Source: Candidatus Kaiserbacteria bacterium
Lineage (GTDB): Bacteria; Patescibacteriota; Minisyncoccia; Phycocordibacterales; UBA918
Length of the DNA: 21,842 bases
NCBI GenBank assembly: GCA_007116965.1
Contig: SKHJ01000042.1
Location: 1-21,842 of the forward strand
Direction of reading: 5' to 3'
The notes beneath the pieces were generated by a model. The model ran no database searches. It saw only the letters and a program-made list of their open reading frames with translations, and had not been told where the DNA came from. The position numbers and the translations under genes were made by a program. Within the stretch, counting starts at the first letter, position 1. Each line of letters starts with the position of its first letter. Shown here piece by piece: positions 1 through 7,202 of the stretch.

Positions 1-80
1 AGGCACTAATACGAAGTCCACGACTCAAACAGTACGTTGAACGGATTAATCAGAAAGAGTATCATCAGTGTATTAAAAAC

Positions 81-219
81 TAAAAAACACCCAGGTGGGT
101 GAAGTGAGGGGCGAATGTGCCGGGTAATTGCGCAGGCAATTCCACCACAGTTTGGTGATTTTTGTTTGATGCCAAAGGTGCCTCCCTCTTCTCCCCACAC
201 ACCGTGCGCGGGGCTCTGG
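81..219 (-). ncRNA. Candidate free-standing small RNA, about 138 nt, unknown family
   Basis: The segment is bounded by a promoter (TTGCAG-17-TACAGT) and a hairpin plus six-U terminator, which defines its own transcription unit. Hairpins visible on the minus strand include a stem of about 10 bp with a 3-nt loop (216-196, two G-U pairs), CACCA/TGGTG (about 160-146), AATTGC/GCAATT (about 142-127), and the terminal CACCC/GGGTG. The open frames that cross it run through the terminator and resemble no family I know. I do not see the signatures of tmRNA, RNase P RNA, SRP RNA or 5S rRNA. A 6S-like RNA is possible, but I cannot draw its closing stem convincingly. Both the class and the exact ends are inferred. 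Confidence 0.5.
82..101 (-). terminator. Intrinsic terminator of the small-RNA candidate
   Basis: On the minus strand the stem CACCC/GGGTG (101-97 with 92-88, loop of 4) is followed directly by six Ts (87-82). The stem is short, but the U-tract is the clearest in this part of the window. Confidence 0.65.
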
Positions 220-225
220 GGCACG

Positions 226-254
226 ACTGTACCGTATTGGGTAGCAGACTGCAA
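226..254 (-). promoter_or_regulatory. Promoter of the small-RNA candidate
   Basis: Read on the minus strand, TTGCAG (254-249) is followed after exactly 17 nt by TACAGT (231-226). This is a good sigma-70-type match just behind the stop codon of the RNase HI gene. The predicted start is near 219. No credible start codon follows, so it appears to drive a non-coding transcript. Confidence 0.6.
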
Positions 255-268
255 GGTTTTTCTCCCCG

Positions 269-688
269 CTATTTGCCGTCGAGCGCTTGGTTGACCAAGC
301 GGTCGGCTTCTTTGTTTTGCGCGCGCGGAACATGCGTGAAGGTGAGGTGCGGAAAATGAGCCACACGCAAGTTATGGATCTCGATAAAAAGCGGTACCAA
401 GCCCGGCTCCTTGATCTGGTACTCACCGTTGAGCTGCTTCTTAACGAGCTCACTATCGAGCTTCAGCTCAAAGCGCATTTGTTTGGTGGCTTTGCCGTAC
501 TGCTTGCGTAAGGCCTCAAGCGCCACCGCCACGGCCTGGTACTCAGCAAAGTTATTGGTGCTGTTGCCGATAGTCTGGGCGATCTCGGCCAAGACGTTAC
601 CTTGCTCGTCGGTAATATAGACACCGATAGCGGCTGGCCCCGGGTTACCCCGCGCCCCGCCGTCGGTATGAACGGTAATCGTTTGCAT
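269..688 (-). CDS. rnhA: Ribonuclease HI family protein
   Basis: This protein cleaves the RNA strand of RNA-DNA hybrids, acting on R-loops and replication primers in the cytoplasm. It has 139 residues and consists of one RNase H fold. The motif TDGGARGNPGPAAIG gives the first catalytic Asp (D9), FAEYQA gives Glu49, LDSELV gives Asp78, and the terminal NKEADRLVN gives Asp129, so the full DEDD set is present. It is shorter than E. coli RNase HI (155 residues) and lacks an obvious basic protrusion, like many small RnhA/YpdQ-type proteins. The open frame extends 36 codons further upstream, but ATG 688 starts exactly at the domain and lies 6 nt behind TACACT, so I chose it. The terminator at 717-746 separates it from the upstream genes. 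Confidence 0.9.
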   Translation of the reverse strand: MQTITVHTDGGARGNPGPAAIGVYITDEQGNVLAEIAQTIGNSTNNFAEYQAVAVALEALRKQYGKATKQMRFELKLDSELVKKQLNGEYQIKEPGLVPLFIEIHNLRVAHFPHLTFTHVPRAQNKEADRLVNQALDGK

Positions 689-694
689 CCTGGC

Positions 695-703
695 AGTGTA
701 CCA
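695..703 (-). promoter_or_regulatory. Extended -10 promoter for the RNase HI gene
   Basis: TGGTACACT on the minus strand is an extended -10 element ending 6 nt before ATG 688. The region at -35 is only a T-run. The predicted transcript would start at or next to the A of the ATG, so the mRNA would be leaderless. Confidence 0.45.
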
Positions 704-716
704 AAGTTCTGCTAAT

Positions 717-746
717 AAAAAAGGCCGCTCACCGAGGTGGTGAGCG
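717..746 (-). terminator. Intrinsic terminator between the recJ unit and the RNase HI gene
   Basis: On the minus strand CGCTCACC pairs with GGTGAGCG (8 bp, loop of 5), followed by GCC and six Ts (722-717). The stop codon of the small ORF 729-959 lies inside the 3' arm. It should end transcripts coming from recJ. Confidence 0.8.
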
Positions 747-959
747 ATCCAGTGGCACACAGTTAAACCAAACCGCGGCTTGGCCGGGTAAAGCAAGCTG
801 CATACGTATAATTTTCTTGCAATCCCTTTCTATTCTCACAGGTATAAGTGGGCGTATGTGACCTTCTAGAAAAACGTGAACCGACTCTCTTTCTTGCTCC
901 AAGCGAACCGGCATACAACCATCTAGCTTATGTGTGGGCTTGAATTTATTTTGAGTCAT
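729..959 (-). CDS. Possible small protein of 76 residues, unknown
   Basis: I recognise no family. The frame starts 45 nt behind the recJ stop on the same strand. GGGAGAGA lies a few nt ahead of its ATG, one of only two convincing Shine-Dalgarno sequences in the window. The product has no signal peptide or membrane span, is rich in Arg and Lys, contains two Cys, and ends in SPPR. The TGA stop falls within the terminator hairpin, so the last codons are also part of the stem. It could instead be the 3' untranslated region of recJ. Support is the ribosome binding site, the position, and the otherwise empty 300 bp between recJ and the RNase HI gene. Confidence 0.45.
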   Translation of the reverse strand: MTQNKFKPTHKLDGCMPVRLEQERESVHVFLEGHIRPLIPVRIERDCKKIIRMQLALPGQAAVWFNCVPLDRSPPR

Positions 960-1004
960 CAGTCTCTCCCGTGTAGCCAGATTTCTAGTTGCAAATTAAT
1001 ACGG

Positions 1005-2708
1005 TTACTTAACAATGTCAACTACCCGCAACCGAACCTGGTGGCGATTCATAAAGTAACTCTCCTCCACGTGCGCCAAAATATCAGCCGGCACTCCGGC
1101 TTGCGGCACAACCGAGAAACGTTCTGGAGTGGTAAAGAAAGCAATGGCCTCACGGGCCAGACCGTTGGTGGTGAATCGGAGTTTGGTGTGTTCTTGCTGC
1201 TTACCAAACTGCTCCACGCGCTCCGGCACCACCTGCCGGAAGAGATAGAGCGGCTTCGGATTATCGCAGCCAAATGGACCACATTTTCGTTGCCAGGCTA
1301 TAAAGTCTGGCGTGATGTCAGCCAGTGTGAGCGTGAGGTCAACCTGGTGCTTTGTCGCAACGAGCGCCTCTTCACCCAACGTCTCGTACGCCCGCACCAA
1401 AGTCTGTGGCAAGGTATGGAGGTGCTCATCGGCTACTGTAAAACCGCCCGAGAAGTGGTGTCCGCCATAGGCCGAAAATGCTTCGGCAGTGGCTGCCATC
1501 AATTGCACCACACTCACGCCACCACCCGAGCGACACGAACCCTTGTGCAACGCATTGCCATCACGACCCCAGAGAAAGGCTGGGCGCTGGTACTCTTCGG
1601 CCAACTTATTGGCCGCCAAGCCGACCAGGGATGGTCGCCACTCGGGATTACCAAAGACTAGGACCGGCGGCAAGTCAGTAGTGACAGCCACTCGTTTATG
1701 CAGCTCTTTGGTCATTTGCGCCACCGCGGTTTTGCGTTGTTGGTTAAGGTCTTCGAGGTGGGTGACATACTGCCCGGCGACAGTTTCGTCGGTAGCGGTC
1801 AATAGATGAAAAGCATCTTCTGGTGCGTCCATCCGTGAGGCGGCGTTGATACGTGGCCCAATGATAAAGCCAATATCGTCCTCGCTGAGATGACGCTGCT
1901 CTACCCGCTGTTTACGCAGTAGTTGTTGCAAACCAGGACGTCGTGACTTACGCAAGACAGTCAGTCCGTAGTAGGCCAAGACTCGATTTTCATCGGTGAG
2001 TGGCACCATATCAGCAATCGTGGCGATGCCGACCATATCCAGCCACCACTTCTCGTAGCCTGCTGGTACAGCGAACTCGCCCCGCGTGAGCACTGCCTGC
2101 GCTACCTTAAAGAAAACGGCGGCACCACATAAGCCCGGAAAAGGATACGAACCGCCGATCTTGGGGTTCACGATAGCGTAGGCGTCTGGCAAAGTCTCCT
2201 TGGGTTCGTGGTGGTCGGTGATAATCACATCGACACCGGCAGCGGTCGCGGACGCGACCGCTGCGATATCACTCACCCCACAATCTATGGTGAGTAAGAC
2301 GGCCGGCTGATGTTCAGCGATGATACTCACTACCGCGCTTTCGCTCAAACCAAACCCCTCGTAGTGACGGTGCGGAATATGGATACTAAAGGCTGCATGC
2401 TTCAGAGCCGTAAAGAGATCGTGCGCGATCACCGCTCCAGGAATGCCATCGCTATCATAATCCGCAAAGATGGCGATATGCTCGCCAGCAGCGATAGCAC
2501 TCAAAACCCGCTCAACCGTCCGCTCCATATCAGGGAGCAAGAACGGGTCGTGCAGGTGCTCGTCGTATGCTGGAGCTAAGAATTGAGCGCAGGTTGCGGG
2601 GTCGGTCAGGCCGCGGTTGTAAAGAAGTTGTTGCACATAGGCCGGGTATTCGGCCAGAGCAGCCGCTGTTGCGGCCGGTACTGCCTCTGCAATGGTGTAC
2701 TGCGACAT
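1005..2708 (-). CDS. recJ: Single-stranded-DNA-specific exonuclease RecJ
   Basis: RecJ is a 5'-3' exonuclease on single-stranded DNA that acts in recombination, base excision and mismatch repair. The 567 residues match the family length. The DHH phosphoesterase domain shows FADYDSDG (residues 81-88), LLTIDCG (138-144), IITDHHEP (162-169) and GPRINAASRM (284-293). The DHHA1 part carries GGHHFSGGF (415-423), and a C-terminal OB-like region follows, including WQRKCGPFGCDNPKP. The metal-binding Asp and His residues of these motifs are present. Ser takes the usual Val/Ala place in DYDxDG, which should be harmless. It is divergent from the HIT gene, with 54 bp between the start codons. The ATG is well placed, since the N-terminal helices expected of RecJ follow at once. 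Confidence 0.95.
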   Translation of the reverse strand: MSQYTIAEAVPAATAAALAEYPAYVQQLLYNRGLTDPATCAQFLAPAYDEHLHDPFLLPDMERTVERVLSAIAAGEHIAIFADYDSDGIPGAVIAHDLFTALKHAAFSIHIPHRHYEGFGLSESAVVSIIAEHQPAVLLTIDCGVSDIAAVASATAAGVDVIITDHHEPKETLPDAYAIVNPKIGGSYPFPGLCGAAVFFKVAQAVLTRGEFAVPAGYEKWWLDMVGIATIADMVPLTDENRVLAYYGLTVLRKSRRPGLQQLLRKQRVEQRHLSEDDIGFIIGPRINAASRMDAPEDAFHLLTATDETVAGQYVTHLEDLNQQRKTAVAQMTKELHKRVAVTTDLPPVLVFGNPEWRPSLVGLAANKLAEEYQRPAFLWGRDGNALHKGSCRSGGGVSVVQLMAATAEAFSAYGGHHFSGGFTVADEHLHTLPQTLVRAYETLGEEALVATKHQVDLTLTLADITPDFIAWQRKCGPFGCDNPKPLYLFRQVVPERVEQFGKQQEHTKLRFTTNGLAREAIAFFTTPERFSVVPQAGVPADILAHVEESYFMNRHQVRLRVVDIVK

Positions 2709-2718
2709 TGGACTCTAT

Positions 2719-2726
2719 GCTATCAT
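2719..2726 (+). promoter_or_regulatory. Extended -10 promoter for the HIT gene
   Basis: TGCTATCAT begins at about 2718 in the 54-bp gap between divergent recJ and the HIT gene. It predicts a start near 2733 and a leader of about 30 nt. There is no good -35. TAGCAT on the opposite strand, about 8 nt before the recJ ATG, may serve recJ. Confidence 0.4.
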
Positions 2727-2762
2727 CAGGTGGATTAAAAGCGAACTGTAACGCAGTAATCT

Positions 2763-3188
2763 ATGGATAGTATCTTTATTAAGATAATCAATCGTGAAGT
2801 GCCTGCCACTATTGTCTACGAGGACGAGCTGGTGGTAGCTTTTCTCGACGCCAGTCCGGTTCATCCCGGGCACACCTTAGTAGTACCAAAGGAACCCTTT
2901 GTAAACATGTTCGACGGCGACCCCGAGACCTTGGCGCATATGGTCAAGGTTGCCCAGCGACTGGCCCAAGCGTTGCAAGTTGTTGTCAAAGCCGACGGCA
3001 TCAATCTTCATATGAATAACGGTGCGGCGGCGGGTCAAGAAGTCTTCCACGCCCATATGCACGTGGTACCACGCTACGAAGGTGATAAGAGCTACCAAAA
3101 GCCACGCAAGCAAAGTTACGATGACACCGGCGTGGACGCCCAAGCCCTAGGGGCACAATTGTCTGCCCAATTAGCGGGAACAGAGTAA
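2763..3188 (+). CDS. HIT-family nucleotide hydrolase (HinT-like)
   Basis: HIT proteins hydrolyse nucleoside phosphoramidates and related adenylated nucleotides through a histidine nucleophile. The 141 residues start with the typical SIFIKIINREVPATIVYED segment, contain HPGHTLVVPK (34-43), and carry the active-site triad HAHMH (96-100) followed by VVPRY. The length fits the HinT branch (about 110-140). The natural substrate cannot be read from the sequence. The last 18 nt overlap the 3' end of the convergent pgk, and no terminator separates the two. No Shine-Dalgarno sequence precedes the ATG. Confidence 0.93.
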   Translation: MDSIFIKIINREVPATIVYEDELVVAFLDASPVHPGHTLVVPKEPFVNMFDGDPETLAHMVKVAQRLAQALQVVVKADGINLHMNNGAAAGQEVFHAHMHVVPRYEGDKSYQKPRKQSYDDTGVDAQALGAQLSAQLAGTE

Positions 3189-4298
3189 CTCCAAGGCCGG
3201 TAACGTACCCGCCTCTAAGTAACGTAACATCGCTCCGCCACCGGTTGAGATAAAGGTGAAATCGTCATTACGATTGATAGCTTGAATGGCAGCGACGGTA
3301 TCACCCCCGCCCACATACGACTGCGCTGGACTGTCAGCGATAGCTCGCGCTAACGCTTCGGTGCCGGCCTGAAAACCAGCTTCATAATTACCCAACGGCC
3401 CATTCCAGAGAATCGTAGTAGCGGCTTCGATGGTTGGCCGCAGCAGCGCAATCGTTGCTGGACCGCAATCAAGAATTATATCGGTAGCCTCGACTTCGGT
3501 TGCTAACACTGTCGCGGTCGAATCATCAGCCCGGCGTACCACCACATCGTTTGGCACTAACAGTCGCTCATCATAAACAAAAGCAGCGTCAGCCAAGGAA
3601 ATATCCGAGACCAAGGACCTACCAACCTCCAACCCACGGGCTCGCATCACATCATGCGCTAAGGCCCCGCCGACGAAGACGGTATCGTACCGCGCGAGGT
3701 ATTCTTCAACCAAGCCAAGTTTGGTTTCGAACTTGGCGCCGCCCAAGATAAACAGGGCCGGGTGGTTTGGTGTCCGCGCTGCATCAAGCGCTGCGATTTC
3801 TGCCTCTAATTGCGTGCCGGCGTAACTTGGTAGTACGGCTGGTATGCCGACCATCGAGGTGTGCGAACGATGTGCGTTGGCAAAGGCGTCATTGACGTAA
3901 TAGTCTGCGTAGCGAGCCAGCTGCTGCGCTAAGGCTGGGTCGTTGGTTGTCTCCCCTTTGTATTGACGTAGATTTTCGAGCAACACCACCGTACTGGGGG
4001 CTTTTTGTCGAAATACGTCTGGATCATCTGGCCAGACTGAACACCACTCGAGGTCAAGGTGGGTTTGTAGTGCTTGATAAACAGGTTCTAGAGTCTCGTC
4101 TTCCGCTCGGCCGATGTGACCGATAACGACCACCACCGCACCTGCTTCTCGTAAATATTGCATAGTCGGCACGGCGCGCTCAAGGCGAAACTGGTCACGA
4201 ACCGTGCCATCAGCTTGAATCGGAACATTAAGCGAACTCCGCAGCAATACCACTTTGCCTTTCAGATCACCCAATTCTGCTATTGTTCGTAGATTCAT
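3171..4298 (-). CDS. pgk: Phosphoglycerate kinase, divergent and short
   Basis: This cytoplasmic glycolytic enzyme transfers phosphate from 1,3-bisphosphoglycerate to ADP. The 375 residues are shorter than usual (about 390-415). Conserved elements are HIGR (61-64), LLENLR (106-111), NDAFANAHRSH (136-146), ILGGAKFETKLG (184-195, both Lys kept), WNGPLGNYE (298-306), GGGDT (330-334) and ISTGGGA (350-356). Three deviations stand out. The substrate-site motif RVDxN is RSSLN (20-24), so the Asp that binds 3-phosphoglycerate is Ser22. GPKT is GPAT (279-282). GGAS is GGAM. Similar changes may be general in Parcubacteria. It follows tpiA by 18 nt, and TACACT lies 9 nt before its ATG, so an internal promoter is possible. 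Confidence 0.93.
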   Translation of the reverse strand: MNLRTIAELGDLKGKVVLLRSSLNVPIQADGTVRDQFRLERAVPTMQYLREAGAVVVVIGHIGRAEDETLEPVYQALQTHLDLEWCSVWPDDPDVFRQKAPSTVVLLENLRQYKGETTNDPALAQQLARYADYYVNDAFANAHRSHTSMVGIPAVLPSYAGTQLEAEIAALDAARTPNHPALFILGGAKFETKLGLVEEYLARYDTVFVGGALAHDVMRARGLEVGRSLVSDISLADAAFVYDERLLVPNDVVVRRADDSTATVLATEVEATDIILDCGPATIALLRPTIEAATTILWNGPLGNYEAGFQAGTEALARAIADSPAQSYVGGGDTVAAIQAINRNDDFTFISTGGGAMLRYLEAGTLPALELLCSR

Positions 4299-4316
4299 AC
4301 GCTGTGGAGTGTAATA

Positions 4317-5090
4317 TTAGGTGCTTGAGACGCTGGCGACGATGCGAGCAAACTCGGCTGATCGCAAACTCGCCCCGCCAACCAGAAAACCATCCACTCC
4401 CCCGTGAATAAAAAGTTCGGTAGCGTTTTTCTGGTTAACCGAGCCACCGTATAGCACCCGCACCGCGCGCGCGGTCGCGCGGTCGAATAGTTTGGTCAGA
4501 CACTTATCGATAAATAGGCGCATCTCCTCAACGTCCGCGGGCGTCGAGGTCTGTCCGGTGCCAATGGCCCAGACCGGCTCGTAGGCGATGACTGTGCGTT
4601 TTAGTTGGGCTTTCTTGCTGCCTGCCAAAGCCCGCGTGAGTTGGGTTTCAACCACCGCGTAGTAGTCCCCGGAAGGGTCACGAGTTGCCTCCCCAACGCA
4701 GAGAATCGGGGTCAGCTTACTTGCTGCCACCGACTGATATTTAGCTGCGATTTGCTCGTCTGTCTCTCCGCTTGCCCGACGTTCCGAGTGACCAATGATG
4801 ACGTACGTAGCGCCACACGAACTAGCCATTGAAACCGAGATCTCACCAGTCTGGGCACCGGTCGACCCAGGCCAAACATTCTGCACTCCAAATTGCAGTC
4901 GTCCTGAGGGTGAGAGACGGGTCAAGTCAGACAAATAAATACTTGGTGGCACTACTACCACAGAAACATCTGGCGTAAACTTCCGGGCCAAAGTCCGCAG
5001 CTGTACAACCAACCGTTTAGCTTCGGCCAACGTGGATGGATTCATCTTCCAGTTGCCGACCACTAATGGAATAGGTTTTTTACTCGCCAT
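4317..5090 (-). CDS. tpiA: Triosephosphate isomerase
   Basis: This enzyme interconverts dihydroxyacetone phosphate and glyceraldehyde 3-phosphate. The 257 residues match the single TIM-barrel family. Visible catalytic elements are GNWKMN with Lys15, IIGHSERR with His101, the signature AYEPVWAIGTG with Glu171, and the phosphate-binding YGGSVN and LVGGASL near the end. A TTG at 5099 is in frame, but ATG 5090 fits the family start and lies close behind a TATACT element, so I chose 5090. It sits 18 nt after the PilX-like gene and 18 nt before pgk, at the tail of the pilus operon. Nothing in the protein looks degenerate. Confidence 0.96.
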   Translation of the reverse strand: MASKKPIPLVVGNWKMNPSTLAEAKRLVVQLRTLARKFTPDVSVVVVPPSIYLSDLTRLSPSGRLQFGVQNVWPGSTGAQTGEISVSMASSCGATYVIIGHSERRASGETDEQIAAKYQSVAASKLTPILCVGEATRDPSGDYYAVVETQLTRALAGSKKAQLKRTVIAYEPVWAIGTGQTSTPADVEEMRLFIDKCLTKLFDRATARAVRVLYGGSVNQKNATELFIHGGVDGFLVGGASLRSAEFARIVASVSST

Positions 5091-5100
5091 ACTACCCAAT

Positions 5101-5106
5101 AGTATA
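5101..5106 (-). promoter_or_regulatory. -10 element ahead of tpiA
   Basis: TATACT on the minus strand lies 10 nt before ATG 5090. It sits in the short gap between the PilX-like gene and tpiA. I see no good -35. If used, it gives tpiA-pgk a nearly leaderless transcript independent of the pilus genes. Confidence 0.4.
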
Positions 5107-5108
5107 CA

Positions 5109-6569
5109 CTAGTCGTTTCGTATCTCTCGCCACTCAATAAAACGATAAGTAGTAGAAGTGCGAGGTGTTAGTGGCGGCGGATCATCCACCAAATTGCGAT
5201 CGTACGCACTTACTCGGTTGAGAAAACCAGAAATCGGCGTATCACCACTTACCCATTGAGTACCAACTCTACCATTTGAGACGATGGTGCCGTTGACAGT
5301 CAGGTTGTCACGAAAACGGTACGTGCCATAGCCACTGGGGAGCGTCTCATAATGATTACGGCCAAACTTACCGGTCTGAGCGACAAAAATACCGTTGATA
5401 GTTAGATCATTCGGTACATCGACCCCGAGCAAGACATCACCCTCAGCCAAAGCCAGAAAGCCTGCCTGGTCATCACTATAGGTGATATTATCTTGGATTA
5501 TGATAGACGGTACCGATGAAGTCGCCGTTGGGTGGGCGGCGGCCAGGGTGACCCGTTGGTCGACCTCGCCCCGCAGCCAGACTTTATCCTGGATGAAGAT
5601 GACCGGACAGTCACTCGGTAACGTATATGTGGTTGCAGCACCGACAGTGCCAATAATATTATTGGCGGTATACGTATCTCCTACTTCTGAAGAGTATTCA
5701 TTATGTGACACCGTAGCTGTCACCGGCTCTACCGTTACTGTGTCGTCGCCATTGAATGTGACTCGGTAGCCGGCAGCAGTGGGATCTGGCGGGATTAGAA
5801 TGCCACTGTCGGCCGCCCGCGCCTCCATATCAGATAAATTGAGTAGCAAGTTGCCAAAATTAATACCAGTAGTCGGGTAGGTCCATAGGTGGCGATTGGG
5901 TCCCTCCCCAAAAATACCACCGATAGTATCGCCCTCACTCACGATGGTACCATCATCATCGGCACCCGAGCAGTTGAGGGACGCGTTATTACACACCCAA
6001 TCGTCTTGTTGACTGGTGACTATAGAAAAATTAGTGCCGCTCATGCGAATAAACCCGTTTGAGTGATACGGACCAGTAATATCGAGGTTAAAGCCAGCCC
6101 ACACGTTACTATTAATAATGAACGAATACTCTGCTATGGAAGGACGAGCGTAGCGACCGTAGACTGTACGCGGTGGGCCACCAGCGTGCACGCGGCCGGT
6201 AGACGTAATATCAATTCTACCCACCTCACCACAAAACTCTGTACCGGTAATATCGAGTGAGTATTCGCCAACCACATCACCTTCGGGGTCACGAAACTCT
6301 CTCACGTACGGCCCCGGACCGCCTGTGTTATGTTGAATCTCACCAGGAAAATGAGCTAAGAACCATTTATAGTACTCCAGTCCGGCCTCAGCAATATGGA
6401 GCGCCTTCTCCGCGTGGTAGTTATCTCGCGCCACATTCAATTGCACGATGATGGAAGTCAAAAACGCGCTGAGTAAAATAAAGAAAACCGAACCGAAGAC
6501 GAGTAAGGTAATGATGAGGTACCCTCGTTGCAACATATCTCTGGGTATAGTCACACGATTGCGATTCAT
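5109..6569 (-). CDS. PilX-like pilus assembly protein, large and beta-rich
   Basis: The 486-residue product begins with a short basic leader (about 16 residues, ending QRG), then a hydrophobic helix (about 17-45) and an amphipathic stretch with EKALHIAEAGLEYYKW. That is the pattern of PilX_N or GspK-like minor pilins. Glu is absent at mature position 5, where Thr stands, as in other PilX-type proteins. The long remainder is rich in Gly, Thr, Ser, Asn and Asp, with short beta-type repeats such as DNLTVNGTIVSNG, and suggests a secreted beta-helical or sandwich domain. The C-terminal segment TTYRFIEWREI resembles tails I associate with Parcubacterial homologues (from memory). Its ATG overlaps the stop of the PilW-like gene in ATGA, so translation is probably coupled. 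Its exact pilus role is unknown. Confidence 0.75.
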   Translation of the reverse strand: MNRNRVTIPRDMLQRGYLIITLLVFGSVFFILLSAFLTSIIVQLNVARDNYHAEKALHIAEAGLEYYKWFLAHFPGEIQHNTGGPGPYVREFRDPEGDVVGEYSLDITGTEFCGEVGRIDITSTGRVHAGGPPRTVYGRYARPSIAEYSFIINSNVWAGFNLDITGPYHSNGFIRMSGTNFSIVTSQQDDWVCNNASLNCSGADDDGTIVSEGDTIGGIFGEGPNRHLWTYPTTGINFGNLLLNLSDMEARAADSGILIPPDPTAAGYRVTFNGDDTVTVEPVTATVSHNEYSSEVGDTYTANNIIGTVGAATTYTLPSDCPVIFIQDKVWLRGEVDQRVTLAAAHPTATSSVPSIIIQDNITYSDDQAGFLALAEGDVLLGVDVPNDLTINGIFVAQTGKFGRNHYETLPSGYGTYRFRDNLTVNGTIVSNGRVGTQWVSGDTPISGFLNRVSAYDRNLVDDPPPLTPRTSTTYRFIEWREIRND

Positions 6570-7198
6570 AGATCTTGGCGTAAGTTGCGCGGAGTGACGC
6601 GCGATGTCAAAGCAAAACTTTCATCAATCCGTCCGGGGTCAAGATTGATGCGGATATCAATAGTCACAGAGCGAATAGTGGTTAATGGCGAGCTCGAAGC
6701 GACCGTCGCACCACTGCTATCAGTATAAGTGAAGAGCGGTTGATCTTCGAACTGGTTACGCACAAACGACGCAACTACTCGTTCCTCGGTAGAGGTGGCG
6801 AGGTTATACGCTGGAGGGTTATCGCTCGGTTTGTAGATACGACGAATGAGCTGGTTGGCAACAACTTCATACTCTACCCGCTCGATCATGTCATCATTAT
6901 CAACGTTGGCAAAGAAGGCGATGCTGAACTCTGAACGCTCAATCAGCGGATATGAACCGTCGGCAGCAAACGCCATCTCGCGCAGATCACGGGTCATAAT
7001 GTTCATACCTTGACGAGCGTTGGCGACAGCGTCACGCTGCGCGATGAGGTAATCGTTGTACTGATAGTACTGGATGACTACTAACGTGATCGTCACCATC
7101 AAGACAGTCGACAGTCCCACTACTACCAACACTTCTACGAGCGTGAGCCCGGCGTTACGGAGAGATGATGCTGCTTGGCGAGATGTATTCATTACCAT
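6566..7198 (-). CDS. PilW/PulJ-like minor pilin
   Basis: The 210 residues open with a 17-residue leader ending in NAG, followed by LTLVEVLVVVGLSTVLMV. This is a class III prepilin signal with the cleavage Gly17 and Glu at mature position 5, so it should be cut and N-methylated by a prepilin peptidase not encoded here. The helix continues into a PilW-like body with QRDAVANARQGMNIMTRDLREM, typical of PulJ/PilW pilins. The C-terminal half is a small globular domain ending in VTPRNLRQDL. It starts 4 nt after the stop of the PilV-like gene and overlaps the next gene by 4 nt. A second ATG two codons in is equally possible. Confidence 0.82.
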   Translation of the reverse strand: MVMNTSRQAASSLRNAGLTLVEVLVVVGLSTVLMVTITLVVIQYYQYNDYLIAQRDAVANARQGMNIMTRDLREMAFAADGSYPLIERSEFSIAFFANVDNDDMIERVEYEVVANQLIRRIYKPSDNPPAYNLATSTEERVVASFVRNQFEDQPLFTYTDSSGATVASSSPLTTIRSVTIDIRINLDPGRIDESFALTSRVTPRNLRQDL

Positions 7199-7202
7199 AC
7201 AC

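Noticed and set aside
37..65. Promoter-like TTGAAC-17-TATCAT on the plus strand
   Set aside because: The spacing is good, but no gene follows; it would only give an antisense transcript to the small-RNA candidate. Not enough to call.
6..254. 82-codon frame on the minus strand over the small-RNA region
   Set aside because: It crosses the promoter, all hairpins and the terminator, has no ribosome binding site and resembles no protein family; a non-coding RNA explains the region better.
73..453. 126-codon frame on the minus strand overlapping the RNase HI gene
   Set aside because: Its upstream half is an out-of-frame shadow of a clear RNase HI gene, and it runs past the terminator at 82-101.
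930..1661. 243-codon frame antisense to recJ
   Set aside because: It lies opposite a well-conserved recJ, has no start signals, and its composition is that of an antisense shadow.
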